Positions 45,994 through 54,401 of a stretch of DNA of 64,000 nt are shown here, one piece after another; position 1 is the stretch's first letter; the number at the start of each line of letters is the position of its first letter. The notes under the pieces were generated by a model. That model was not told the DNA's origin. It was given only the letters and a program-made list of their open reading frames with translations, and made no database searches. The translations under genes and the position numbers were made by a program. The DNA is from Ruminococcus sp. (lineage in GTDB: Bacteria; Bacillota; Clostridia; Oscillospirales; Ruminococcaceae), in assembly GCF_017549005.1 (NCBI RefSeq), contig NZ_JAFYYT010000040.1, positions 62,001-126,000 on the forward strand, read 5' to 3'.

Positions 45994-46972
45994 CCGTTAC
46001 TTCCCCCTCTCTGCCTGTGCCTTCACTTATCATTGTCTCTTCATTATGCTCCTCTGCGACTTTTTCTATCCTCTTTTCGAGGTTCTTGAAGCCAAGAGCC
46101 GCAGGAGTGAACAGAACAGACACGATAACTATCGCATTTTCCTTTGCACCCGTAAGAACAAGGACGTATGAGAAGATACCGATGAAAAGTCCGTAGAAAA
46201 AGGCGTAATAATCACGCTTCGGAGCTATTCTTACGTCCGAAACTATATAAACTGCCGCAAAAAGCACCATATTCGTAACAAGCGAGTACTTGAGCGAATC
46301 GGCTTTTGAAGAAACAGCAGGCGTCACAACCGCAAAAAATCCTGTTCCGAAGATAGTTCCGAGAAAAGCTCCTGCTGAAATACTCCTTCTGAACATAAGG
46401 ACAACAGCTGCCACCGCAAGGAGAAGAATGCTTACAGCACCCGAAGGACCGCTGAAATTTCCGAGAAGTATCTCAAAATCCAAATGTTTGAAAGTTCCTG
46501 TAAGGTCAAATGTATGCGAAGCAGAATTGACAAGCACCTCAGGCTTTTCAAAAATGCCTGTTTTAACATGAGGCTCCGTGTACTGGAGAAGCTTGCGCCC
46601 CCATGAAGTCAGTACAAATACGTAAGCCGCAGCCGCAGGTGAAAAAATCATGTTTATCCGTCCGCCGAATACGTTCTTTGCGACAACTATGGCAAAAACA
46701 CAGGCAATAGCCGCTATTTTGTAGTCCATTACCGCAGGGAACATCAATGCTATGATAAGTGCGTCAGATGTGCAGGTAAGATCATCAGCGGAGAATTTCC
46801 GCTTCATGAGCCTTATCGAAATGATCTCTGCTGCAGAAGCTGCTGCAATACATACTGCTGCAAGTACGACCGAACGGATACCGTAATAGAAATAGGACAT
46901 CAGTTCAAGCGTCAGGAGGGTCAGCATGATATCGAGCCAGATATGCCGTTCTTTCCTTGCCTTTTTCAGCAT
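45986..46972 (-). CDS. rnfD: RnfD-like membrane subunit
   Basis: The 328-residue polytopic protein matches RnfD/NqrB: LTCTSDALIIALMFPAV, FGGRINMIFSPAAAAYVFV and LLGNFSGPSGAVS (family LGNxGGxxGETS). RnfD normally carries FMN on the Thr of an SGAT motif just before LGN; here the region reads FDLTGTFKHLDF, so a Thr is present but the motif is not standard. A charged C-terminal tail follows the last helix. ATG 46972 overlaps the rpe stop by 7 bp. RnfB, RnfC and RnfG genes are not adjacent. Confidence 0.82.
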   Translation of the reverse strand: MLKKARKERHIWLDIMLTLLTLELMSYFYYGIRSVVLAAVCIAAASAAEIISIRLMKRKFSADDLTCTSDALIIALMFPAVMDYKIAAIACVFAIVVAKNVFGGRINMIFSPAAAAYVFVLTSWGRKLLQYTEPHVKTGIFEKPEVLVNSASHTFDLTGTFKHLDFEILLGNFSGPSGAVSILLLAVAAVVLMFRRSISAGAFLGTIFGTGFFAVVTPAVSSKADSLKYSLVTNMVLFAAVYIVSDVRIAPKRDYYAFFYGLFIGIFSYVLVLTGAKENAIVIVSVLFTPAALGFKNLEKRIEKVAEEHNEETMISEGTGREGEVTGD

Positions 46973-47625
46973 ATCTTATCTTCCTTCAGTGCTTTTGCTG
47001 CCGCTGCCATATCGTCGGCATGGAAGAGAAAACTTCCCGAAACAAGAACATTCGCACCTGCTTTGCGTACAATAGCAGAAGTCTCGCCGTTGATCCCGCC
47101 GTCCACCTCTACATTCACATTAAGTCCAAGTCCGGTTATCCTGGACCTGACAGCCCTTATCTTGTCAACAGTCTCGGGAATGAAGCTCTGTCCGCCGAAA
47201 CCCGGCTCAACGGTCATGACAAGCACCATATCAAGGTACGGTAGAAGATCGAATACAGCTTCAGCAGGAGTTGCAGGTCTGATAGCAATTGCAGGCTTGA
47301 CTCCGCATTCCCTTATGGCTTTGAGAGTTTCAAGAGCGTTGCTTTCACTTTCGACATGGAAAGATATCATGTCTGCACCTGCCTCGGCAAAACGCTTTAT
47401 ATACTTTGCAGGCTCCTTTATCATAAGATGAACGTCAAGGGTTATACCGGATGCTTTTCTCACCTGTTCCAGTACAGGCAGACCGAAAGTGATATTATTG
47501 ACGAAGATACCGTCCATAACATCAAAATGCAGCATATCTATACCGTTTTTTTCAAGCTTTCGTATCTCGCTGCCGAGATCGAGCATATCAGCGCTCAGAA
47601 CAGACGCCGAAACATAGTTTTTCAA
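46966..47625 (-). CDS. rpe: Ribulose-phosphate 3-epimerase
   Basis: Rpe interconverts ribulose-5-P and xylulose-5-P. The 219-residue TIM barrel has YVSASVLSAD, HFDVMDGIFVNNITFG (metal His, Asp), DVHLMIKEP, VEPGFGGQSF and EVDGGIN. TTG 47625 is chosen: the family starts at NYVSASVLSAD, and ATG 47682 would lie only about 8 nt from the predicted transcription start. It is the first gene of a leftward cluster that continues into rnfDEA. Confidence 0.94.
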   Translation of the reverse strand: MKNYVSASVLSADMLDLGSEIRKLEKNGIDMLHFDVMDGIFVNNITFGLPVLEQVRKASGITLDVHLMIKEPAKYIKRFAEAGADMISFHVESESNALETLKAIRECGVKPAIAIRPATPAEAVFDLLPYLDMVLVMTVEPGFGGQSFIPETVDKIRAVRSRITGLGLNVNVEVDGGINGETSAIVRKAGANVLVSGSFLFHADDMAAAAKALKEDKIC

Positions 47626-47697
47626 TTTATCACTTCTTCCAAAAACGTTCGCCTGCAATGGCAAGCGATCACTATCTTTCAAAATCCATACATTACT

Positions 47698-47726
47698 ATT
47701 ATATAATATTTATTGCGCAACGTCAA
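47698..47726 (-). promoter_or_regulatory. Promoter for rpe and the rnf-like cluster
   Basis: Minus strand TTGACG (47721-47726), 17-bp spacer, TATAAT (47698-47703). The leader to TTG 47625 is about 65 nt. Confidence 0.85.
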
Positions 47727-47856
47727 TACGCAGTATAAATTTTTTCAATAAATTTTATCAATACAGTTATTTCACAAATAAAAGCAAAATAATTATTTTT
47801 ATATTGTCCAGGCTCTGCAGCATAATATATTATAGCTCAACATCAGGAGGTACGCT

Positions 47857-48540
47857 ATGTTTATACAAATACTCAGAAATCTTTTCTTCTTTTCCCTGCA
47901 TATCGACAATTCTGCCGTATTTCCGAAACCGCTTTCAAAAAAGGAAGAAACGGAATGCTTCAAAAAAATGTCAGTCGGTGACAGAACGGCAAGGAACATG
48001 CTGATCGAGCATAATCTGCGGCTTGTGGCTCATATCGTAAAAAAATACGCCTCCGGAACTGACGAACAGGACGAACTTATCTCAGTCGGTACGATAGGTC
48101 TTATCAAAGCCGTTTCCTCCTTCGACTATGAAAAAGGAGCAAAATTTGCGACTTATGCAAGCAGATGTATAGAAAATGAGATCCTTATGCAGTTCCGGGC
48201 AGCTAAAAAGTCCTCAGGCGACGTATACATAAACGAACCTGTTGAAATCGACAAGGACGGAAATGCTCTGACGCTTTTGGACCTTATTGACGACGGCATA
48301 GACATACACGAACAGGTTGACATACTTATCCGTTCAAGACAGCTGTACAGTTTCCTGAAAAAATGCCTCGAACCGCGTGAATACGACATTATCGTGTACA
48401 GGTACGGACTTTACGGCTCATCTCCCCATACACAGAACGAAACTGCCGAAAAGCTCAATATTTCACGCTCATATGTTTCAAGGATAGAAAAAAAGGCAAT
48501 AAGCAAACTGAAAGAAATGTTTGACAGTACAATAATCTGA
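47857..48540 (+). CDS. sigK: Sigma-K-type RNA polymerase sigma factor
   Basis: SigK is the late mother-cell sigma factor of sporulation. The 227-residue protein has an N-terminal hydrophobic pro-like segment (MFIQILRNLFFFSLHI), region 2 with IEHNLRLVAHIVKKYASG and ISVGTIGLIKAVSSF, ASRCIENEIL, and region 4 with NISRSYVSRIEKKAI. The close match to pro-sigma-K, including the Phe-Pro-x-Pro-Leu-Ser junction, points to SigK, not SigE. The gene is a single uninterrupted frame, not split by a skin-type element. CAGGAGG precedes ATG 47857. No vegetative promoter is clear, in line with sporulation control (inference). Confidence 0.92.
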   Translation: MFIQILRNLFFFSLHIDNSAVFPKPLSKKEETECFKKMSVGDRTARNMLIEHNLRLVAHIVKKYASGTDEQDELISVGTIGLIKAVSSFDYEKGAKFATYASRCIENEILMQFRAAKKSSGDVYINEPVEIDKDGNALTLLDLIDDGIDIHEQVDILIRSRQLYSFLKKCLEPREYDIIVYRYGLYGSSPHTQNETAEKLNISRSYVSRIEKKAISKLKEMFDSTII

Positions 48541-48543
48541 TAC

Positions 48544-48572
48544 TTGCTTAAAAAATTTCTGTGTGCTATAAT
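48544..48572 (+). promoter_or_regulatory. Promoter for the HD-domain gene
   Basis: TTGCTT (48544-48549), 17-bp spacer, TATAAT (48567-48572). A 119-nt leader follows that does not match a riboswitch I know. Confidence 0.8.
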
Positions 48573-48691
48573 AAGTATGTATTCAATAACCGGCATTAAG
48601 GCGGTTTGCCATGAAATATATAATTAAGCGCTGATTTCCAATTATTTAAACTTTATCAAGTACACACTACTTTTGTCAAGGAGGAGCACAA

Positions 48692-49135
48692 ATGATATAT
48701 ACACCTCTCACCTGCAAAGCGATGAAGCTCGCATACGATGCTCATCATGGACAGCTCGACAAAAACGGAGTTCCTTACATCTTTCATCCGTTTCATCTTG
48801 CCGAGCAGATGACAGACGAGTATTCGACCTGTGCCGCACTCCTTCATGACGTTGCAGAGGATACTGATATCACAATTGACGAGCTTGAAATGATATTTCC
48901 TCGTGAAGTCACAGACGCAGTAAAACTCCTTACTCATGACAAAAATGACGATTACTTTGATTATGTCGGCAAAATAAGCACCGATCCGATAGCTAAAGCT
49001 GTAAAGATCGCTGATCTTAAACATAATTCCGATACAAGCAGATACTTGGATGAAACAGTGAAAAGTTCGCCTGAGACTCTGAAAAGACTTGAAAAGTATC
49101 AGAAAGCTTTAAAAATTCTTACAAATAATAGCTGA
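48692..49135 (+). CDS. Small HD-domain protein (SpoT/MESH1-like hydrolase)
   Basis: The 147-residue protein is a single HD domain of the RelA/SpoT hydrolase kind: YIFHPFHLAEQM (His32), LLHDVAEDT (His52, Asp53, Glu56, Asp57) and KIADLKHN. No synthetase, TGS or ACT domain follows, so it resembles the small alarmone hydrolase MESH1, which removes the 3' pyrophosphate of (p)ppGpp or dephosphorylates NADPH. Activity is inferred, not shown. AAGGAGGAG precedes the ATG and it has its own promoter. Confidence 0.85.
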   Translation: MIYTPLTCKAMKLAYDAHHGQLDKNGVPYIFHPFHLAEQMTDEYSTCAALLHDVAEDTDITIDELEMIFPREVTDAVKLLTHDKNDDYFDYVGKISTDPIAKAVKIADLKHNSDTSRYLDETVKSSPETLKRLEKYQKALKILTNNS

Positions 49136-49180
49136 AAAAATTTCACATTTATTTCCGATGCTGATTGTACAATTTGCACG

Positions 49181-49209
49181 GTGACAACTTCATAGAAATA
49201 TGGTATAAT
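49181..49209 (+). promoter_or_regulatory. Promoter for the dnaD-dnaC pair
   Basis: GTGACA (49181-49186), 17-bp spacer, TATAAT (49204-49209). It lies within the upstream extension of the open frame and so supports the TTG start at 49243. Confidence 0.8.
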
Positions 49210-49242
49210 ACTTTTTGCAGTATTCTTTCGGAGGTGTCTTTA

Positions 49243-50226
49243 TTGGAATTTAAGGTAAACTGCGGCATATGGGGAACAATGTTCGGAGTTCCTGGTATAG
49301 TTGCGGATAATTTTCTTAAGCTCGCCACAGGCGGACAGATAAAGGTGCTTCTGTATCTTCTCAGGTACTCGGGAAAAATGTGCTCTCTTGACGAGATATC
49401 CTCGAATACGGGAGTCCAGCCCGATCAGGTCGAGGAGGCTATAATGTTCTGGCAGCAGGCAAATGTGCTTACTCCTCAGAACACACCGGAAATATCGGCT
49501 GTAAGATCAATAATGCAGCAGCCTGCCGCTCCTGAGCCCAAGCAGCTCTCCACTTCTGTCGTTCACGAGCCGGTCCCTGACCATAAGGCTAACTACAGCG
49601 GTTCGGAGATTGCTGAGATAATGAAAGATTCCCAAGATATCCGCGAGCTTTTCAAGATAGCGGAAGGCATTCTCGGTACACTGAAAAACAGTCAGATGAA
49701 CTCTATTATATGGATGTACGAACACCTTGGACTGAAAAAAGAGGTGATCATCACCCTTCTCACCTACTGCGCTTCAATAGAAAAGACCAATACGGCCTAT
49801 GTTGAGAAAATCGCAGCAGACTGGGCCGAAAACGACATAAATTCAATGTCTGCGGCACAGGACGAGATCCAGCGCCTTACCTCTTCCAGAGATTACACTG
49901 CAAGTATCATGAAACTTTTTGAAATGACAAGACGTCCAACCACAAAACAGGACGACTTCATAAAACAATGGAAAAACGCAGGCTATGAGCTTGATATTAT
50001 CCATTACGCCTACGAAAAAACGCTGGAGCAGATAAATAAACTCAGCTTCGACTACATAAATAAAATACTTATTTCCTGGAACGACAGCGGTTTCAGGACT
50101 GTTCAGGACGTAAAAAACGCCGAGAGCAGCTTCAGGAAGAAAAAGAAGGATAAAGGTTCTCAGAATAACGAAATTGATCCCGATATCGAAAAATACAAAT
50201 CAGTTATCAATAAATTTCTGTATTAA
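49243..50226 (+). CDS. DnaD-domain replication initiation protein
   Basis: The 327-residue protein has an N-terminal winged-helix domain (about 1-95, GIWGTMFGVPGIVADNFLKL, KVLLYLLRYSGKMCSLDEIS), a Pro/Ala-rich linker and two DnaB_2-type domains; the last contains FDYINKILISWNDSGF, the YxxxIxxxW DNA-binding signature of DnaD/DnaB. Such proteins remodel origin DNA and help load the helicase. TTG 49243 has GGAGG 8 nt upstream. It is followed 11 bp later by a DnaC/DnaI loader gene, a matching functional pair. Confidence 0.9.
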   Translation: MEFKVNCGIWGTMFGVPGIVADNFLKLATGGQIKVLLYLLRYSGKMCSLDEISSNTGVQPDQVEEAIMFWQQANVLTPQNTPEISAVRSIMQQPAAPEPKQLSTSVVHEPVPDHKANYSGSEIAEIMKDSQDIRELFKIAEGILGTLKNSQMNSIIWMYEHLGLKKEVIITLLTYCASIEKTNTAYVEKIAADWAENDINSMSAAQDEIQRLTSSRDYTASIMKLFEMTRRPTTKQDDFIKQWKNAGYELDIIHYAYEKTLEQINKLSFDYINKILISWNDSGFRTVQDVKNAESSFRKKKKDKGSQNNEIDPDIEKYKSVINKFLY

Positions 50227-50237
50227 GGAGTGTAAAA

Positions 50238-51200
50238 ATGGACAGCGAGATATTCGACAAGGCACAGGCTATACTAACTAATCGCCGCATGAAAGCTGTC
50301 AGCGAAAACGAGGAACGGATACGCGAGGTCAATGAAAAAATACCTCAGATACGCGAAATTAACGAAGTCCTTTTTAATACCGGAAAGGAGCTTATCTCCA
50401 TTATATCAAACGGCAGAGGCAAGGATATAACCGATAAAATAGAACAGCTCAGGCAGTACAATCTGGGAGCTCAGGCAATGTGCAAAAAAATGCTTACAGA
50501 GCACGGTTATCCCGAAAACTACCTTGATATACACTACAATTGCTCCAAATGCAGCGATACAGGCTATAACGGCAGTAAATTCTGCGACTGCTTCAATACT
50601 TTGTGCGGAAAACTTGCCGCTGACAAGCTCAACAACCGCTCTCAGCTAAAGCCGTCGAGCTTTGAAAGCTTTTCACTTTCATATTATTCCGGCGAAAACT
50701 ACACGAAAATGAAGAATATTTTCGAGTATGTGAAACAGTATGCTGCAACTTTTACAACAAATTCCAAAAGTATCCTCATGTTCGGTCAAACAGGTCTCGG
50801 AAAAACCCACCTTTCGCTTGCCATAGCGAATGCGGTTCTGCAAAAGGGTTACAGCGTCATATATGATTCAGCTATAAATATTCTGAGGAATATTGAAAAG
50901 GAGCATTTCAGCTACGAGCATTCCTCTGAGATGATAGACCTTGTTATGAATACCGATCTTCTTATTCTTGATGATATCGGTACCGAATACGAATCAAACT
51001 TCTATAACGCAACAGTTTACAACATAATCAATACAAGACTCAACTGCGGAAAGCCAACTATCATCAGCACAAATCTTGATTTTGAGGGTATTGCCCGCAG
51101 ATACGACAAAAGAGTCATGTCAAGAATTATTTCCATGTACTCCTGCCTCGAATTTAAAGGCGAAGATGTAAGAATGCAAAAAAGAGACCTAAACACATAA
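50238..51200 (+). CDS. DnaC/DnaI-type helicase loader ATPase
   Basis: The 320-residue AAA+ protein has an N-terminal coiled region, a four-Cys zinc-binding motif (CSKCSDTGYNGSKFCDC, about 97-113), Walker A FGQTGLGKTHLS (about 180-191), Walker B LLILDDIGTEY, sensor 1 TIISTNL and an arginine finger region RVMSRI. This is the layout of DnaI/DnaC helicase loaders, which place DnaB at origins. It follows the DnaD-domain gene. A bidirectional terminator comes right after. Confidence 0.92.
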   Translation: MDSEIFDKAQAILTNRRMKAVSENEERIREVNEKIPQIREINEVLFNTGKELISIISNGRGKDITDKIEQLRQYNLGAQAMCKKMLTEHGYPENYLDIHYNCSKCSDTGYNGSKFCDCFNTLCGKLAADKLNNRSQLKPSSFESFSLSYYSGENYTKMKNIFEYVKQYAATFTTNSKSILMFGQTGLGKTHLSLAIANAVLQKGYSVIYDSAINILRNIEKEHFSYEHSSEMIDLVMNTDLLILDDIGTEYESNFYNATVYNIINTRLNCGKPTIISTNLDFEGIARRYDKRVMSRIISMYSCLEFKGEDVRMQKRDLNT

Positions 51201-51203
51201 AAA

Positions 51204-51236
51204 AGGCTGCCTTTTCAGGCAGCCTGATTTTTTTAT
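51204..51236. terminator. Bidirectional terminator between dnaC and the lipoprotein gene
   Basis: 8-bp stem AGGCTGCC/GGCAGCCT (51204-51211, 51218-51225) followed by GATTTTTTT; A-tract on the other side. Confidence 0.9.
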
Positions 51237-51237
51237 T

Positions 51238-52491
51238 TTAACCGAGGTTGAGATCAAAAGGAGTATATTTTCTGTAAGCTTTATTGTTCTTTGTTACAGA
51301 ATAGCCCTTTACAACGTTCTTCATCATATCCTCGAAATCCTTGTAATAACGTTCGTTCAGAAGAGACTCTATCTTTTCCTCTGTCCAGAGGTCATCAGCA
51401 GTCATACGCTCCTTGATATCGGCTCTGATTATAACATAAACCGTATCGTCGTCGTACTGATACTTTTCAGCCTTATTGTAAGCCATTGAGAAAACGTGGT
51501 CGTTATAGTTCTTATAAGCCTTTTCACTTGCCTCTGCTTCGGCTGACGCTGTGGTAGTAGTCGTATCGTTGGACTCATCCTTATCGGCAGTTGTAGTTGT
51601 GTACTTTGTTATAGTTATCTCCTTGGCATGGGGATCTGTAGTTGTAGTAGTGGTTGTACCCGAAGAAGTGGTAGTTGTTGTAGTTGTCGTAGTTTCTCCG
51701 GCTTCCTTTGCAGCTTTAGCCTCTGCTTCGGCTTTGCGCTTATCGGTGTACTCCTTGTAGTCCTCCTCGCACTCGTCGATCTTCTTGAGCTTGGCGTCGG
51801 AAGTCTTTTCTTCATTGATCTCCTTTACGTAATCGTCGATCATATTGTTTAGGCGGCGCTTTTCATCAGCGTCATACTGCTCACCGTTTTCATCGACCAT
51901 GCTTATTGAGAAATACTTGACTCTTGTTGTCTTGTCCTGATAGTATGTCTTGAGTTCGTCCTCTGAACATCCCTTTTCAGCATCAAGTCCGTAATAGTGC
52001 TTGAAAATAGCCTCTCTCTTGTAGCTGTTCTCAATTATCTTTCTTACAGACTCCTCACCTACACCGTTTTCGATGAGAGAATTGTCAGACGAATATGAAG
52101 AAGCGAGATTCTTTATTTCGGTAATTTCGTCTTCCTTGAGGCTCTCGCCTATCTTTTCAAATTCCTTTTCATTTGCAACGAAATCCTTGCAGGCGTCAGT
52201 AGCGTTGTTCTGTATCCAGTCTGAAGCACTGAGCTGCTCGATAGTAGATTCCTTTACGTCGTCCACTGAAGGCATTGAACCTTTCTCGTAATACATCTTA
52301 TATGCCGCGTTCTGATAAGCATTTATCTCATTATAGATAAATACTCCTGCAGGCACCTCATAACCGTCAACGGTAAGAGCTGTCTGTGCTCCCTTTCCGA
52401 ATGTGATAGCTTCAGGAGCGCTGCATGAAGCTGAAGCAGCAGCAAGTGCAAAAGCCGCAGCTGCCGACGCGAACCTATTAAATTTATTCAT
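51238..52491 (-). CDS. Thr-rich lipoprotein, SurA/PrsA-like N-terminus
   Basis: The 417-residue protein has a lipoprotein signal with lipobox AASASC (Cys about residue 23). The first 180 residues are helical with TVDGYEVPAGVFIYNEINAY, as in SurA/PrsA chaperone N-domains, followed by SEDELKTYYQD. A Thr-run linker (about 265-310) splits the C-terminal helical part. No parvulin PPIase domain can be seen, so a foldase role is only possible, not shown. GGAGG precedes ATG 52491. Confidence 0.7.
   Translation of the reverse strand: MNKFNRFASAAAAFALAAASASCSAPEAITFGKGAQTALTVDGYEVPAGVFIYNEINAYQNAAYKMYYEKGSMPSVDDVKESTIEQLSASDWIQNNATDACKDFVANEKEFEKIGESLKEDEITEIKNLASSYSSDNSLIENGVGEESVRKIIENSYKREAIFKHYYGLDAEKGCSEDELKTYYQDKTTRVKYFSISMVDENGEQYDADEKRRLNNMIDDYVKEINEEKTSDAKLKKIDECEEDYKEYTDKRKAEAEAKAAKEAGETTTTTTTTTSSGTTTTTTTDPHAKEITITKYTTTTADKDESNDTTTTTASAEAEASEKAYKNYNDHVFSMAYNKAEKYQYDDDTVYVIIRADIKERMTADDLWTEEKIESLLNERYYKDFEDMMKNVVKGYSVTKNNKAYRKYTPFDLNLG
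51548..51720 (-). repeat. Thr-codon low-complexity repeats in the lipoprotein gene
   Basis: Three clusters of ACT/ACA/ACC codons encode Thr runs (TTTTTTTTT and similar). These are slippage-prone trinucleotide-like runs, likely extracellular linkers. Confidence 0.8.
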
Positions 52492-52535
52492 TTGTATATT
52501 CCTCCGATATAATAGTAGATTACAAATACTGTTTT

Positions 52536-52564
52536 ATTATACAACATTTTTTTCTGTTTGTCCA
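52536..52564 (-). promoter_or_regulatory. Promoter for the Thr-rich lipoprotein gene
   Basis: Minus strand TGGACA (52559-52564), 17-bp spacer, TATAAT (52536-52541). Confidence 0.75.
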
Positions 52565-52646
52565 TAGTAAAATGAAAATTTTTTCCGTTTTATCACCTTT
52601 TCAACTTATTAAAACATTTATATTAAAGATTTTTTGTGTAATTTCC

Positions 52647-52675
52647 TTGACTTAACCGCTCAGAAATGATACAAT
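52647..52675 (+). promoter_or_regulatory. Promoter for the thyX operon
   Basis: TTGACT (52647-52652), 17-bp spacer, TACAAT (52670-52675), about 40 bp before the start. Confidence 0.82.
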
Positions 52676-52715
52676 AATTATATGTGCATTATTATTAATA
52701 AGGTAGGTGTCTTTT

Positions 52716-53492
52716 TTGAAAGTCAAACTAATATCACATACTCCCGACGCCGAAAAGCTTGTAGCGACGGCTGCAAAGCTCTGCTATTCTAGCAGCGACA
52801 TCGAGTCCCTGATGGACGGACTTACGGAAGAGAAGACCGAAAGCTTCATTGATATGCTAGTTTCTATCGGACATGAAAGCATTATGGAGCACGTAAGCTT
52901 CACTTTCGGCATCGAAGGTATATCAAGAGCCTGCAGTCACCAGCTCGTAAGACACCGTATCGCCTCATATTCACAGAAAAGTCAGCGTTATGTCAATGAA
53001 AACGGCTTTGAGTTCATAACTCCGCCTGCGATCGGGGCTATTCCCGAAGCCAAAACGGAGTATGACAGGATTATCGGAGAGATAACGGAAAGTTACGAAA
53101 AGCTTGCCGCACTCCTGACCGAAAAGCACACTTCCGAGTTGATTGCACAGGGCATGGACGAGAAGACCGCACGTTCAAAGGCTTCAAAGCTTGCAAATGA
53201 GGACGCAAGATTCGTTCTTCCGAACGCCTGCGAGACAAAGATCGTCGTTACAATGAATATACGCTCGCTTTTTAATTTTTTCAGACATCGCTGCTGCAAC
53301 CGCGCACAGTGGGAGATAAGGGCTGTAGCCAACGAAATGCTCAGGCAATGCCTTGAGGTTGCTCCTCATATATTTGCACACGCAGGTCCGTCATGTGTTG
53401 CCACTGGAAAATGTCCCGAGGGAAAAATGACCTGCGGAAAGATCAGCGAGGTAAAAGAATACTTTGCTTCCATGAAAAAGGAAAATTCCTGA
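52716..53492 (+). CDS. thyX: Flavin-dependent thymidylate synthase ThyX
   Basis: ThyX makes dTMP from dUMP with FAD and methylene-THF, leaving THF instead of DHF. The 258-residue protein has the RHR-x7-S signature as RHRIASYSQKS (R79-S89) and the C-terminal LPNACETKIVVTMNIRSLFNF with FFRHRCC (in parts). TTG 52716 is chosen: GGTAGGTG is about 7 nt upstream and covers GTG 52707. It heads an operon with a folate enzyme (5-formyl-THF cyclo-ligase), which fits one-carbon metabolism. Confidence 0.95.
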   Translation: MKVKLISHTPDAEKLVATAAKLCYSSSDIESLMDGLTEEKTESFIDMLVSIGHESIMEHVSFTFGIEGISRACSHQLVRHRIASYSQKSQRYVNENGFEFITPPAIGAIPEAKTEYDRIIGEITESYEKLAALLTEKHTSELIAQGMDEKTARSKASKLANEDARFVLPNACETKIVVTMNIRSLFNFFRHRCCNRAQWEIRAVANEMLRQCLEVAPHIFAHAGPSCVATGKCPEGKMTCGKISEVKEYFASMKKENS

Positions 53493-53497
53493 ATATA

Positions 53498-54388
53498 ATG
53501 CTTGAATTCAGAGACATATCTATAAACGACAAGGAACGTATCACTGCTGCTCTTGAATATTCTCAGTTCATGGGCTGCGAGTACAGCTTCTCCAACAATA
53601 TGGCATGGAAACGCCTCGGAGATTCGCAGATAGCCTTTTACAAGGATTTCTACATATGCTGTTCGTTCCGTTCGGAGGACGGTATACCGCATTTCTTTCT
53701 GCCTTCGGGCAGCGGAGACTACCGCGAGGTCGTTACGGAAATGAAGATGTATTCGGAAAAACTCGGAAAACCGCTGAGAGTTGCTGGCATCACCGAACCG
53801 TCGCTCAGAATGCTGAACGAACTGTTTCCGGACAGTTTCATCACAGAGACCGACGAGGGCGACTGGGATTACATTTACCTTTCCGATGACCTTATCAGTC
53901 TTACAGGCAGAAAATATCACGGTAAGCGCAACCATCTCGCCCGTTACGGCGAGCTCGGAGCAGTTTACTCCGAAATGACTGAAAAAGACTTCGACGACTG
54001 TATCACGTTCAGCACTCTTGAATATAACAGCAAGGCTGCAGACTCCGATCATTCCTTTATAGCCGAGCAGTATGCAATAAATACGTATTTCAATTATTTC
54101 AATGAGCTCGGACTGCATGGCGGAGTTATCCGCATAGACGGCAAGGTTGCTGCTTTTACTATAGGTGACCGTCTGAACAATGATACTTTCTGCGTCCATA
54201 TAGAGAAAGCCGATACCCGCTTCAACGGCATATACGCAGGCATAAACAACAGCTTTGCAAGATCTGCCGCGAGCGGATATAAATACATCAATCGTGAAGA
54301 GGATCTCGGGATAGAGGGACTGCGAAAAGCAAAACAGTCCTATCACCCTGCTTTTCTTCTAAGAAAATACACTGTTACATTTAAATGA
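53498..54388 (+). CDS. DUF2156 (phosphatidylglycerol lysyltransferase C-domain-like) protein
   Basis: The 296-residue soluble protein is a double-GNAT fold of the DUF2156 type, the fold of the MprF catalytic domain: CEYSFSNNMAW near the N-terminus, LTGRKYHGKRNHLARY in the middle, and GIYAGINNSFARS ... YKYINREEDLGIEGLRKAK near the end. It lacks the MprF membrane part. ATG 53498 lies just after the thyX stop. Lone DUF2156 proteins are probable acyl or aminoacyl transferases with unknown substrates. The separate UPF0104 membrane protein at 59963 resembles the missing MprF flippase half. Confidence 0.85.
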   Translation: MLEFRDISINDKERITAALEYSQFMGCEYSFSNNMAWKRLGDSQIAFYKDFYICCSFRSEDGIPHFFLPSGSGDYREVVTEMKMYSEKLGKPLRVAGITEPSLRMLNELFPDSFITETDEGDWDYIYLSDDLISLTGRKYHGKRNHLARYGELGAVYSEMTEKDFDDCITFSTLEYNSKAADSDHSFIAEQYAINTYFNYFNELGLHGGVIRIDGKVAAFTIGDRLNNDTFCVHIEKADTRFNGIYAGINNSFARSAASGYKYINREEDLGIEGLRKAKQSYHPAFLLRKYTVTFK

Positions 54389-54401
54389 AAGGATAAACAA
54401 T

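Noticed and set aside
47626-47682. Upstream ATG start of rpe
   Set aside because: It lies about 8 nt from the predicted transcription start without a ribosome site, and the family begins at the TTG 47625.
51548-51720. CRISPR-like or DNA-level repeat array
   Set aside because: The repeats are irregular Thr codon runs within one reading frame without spacers.
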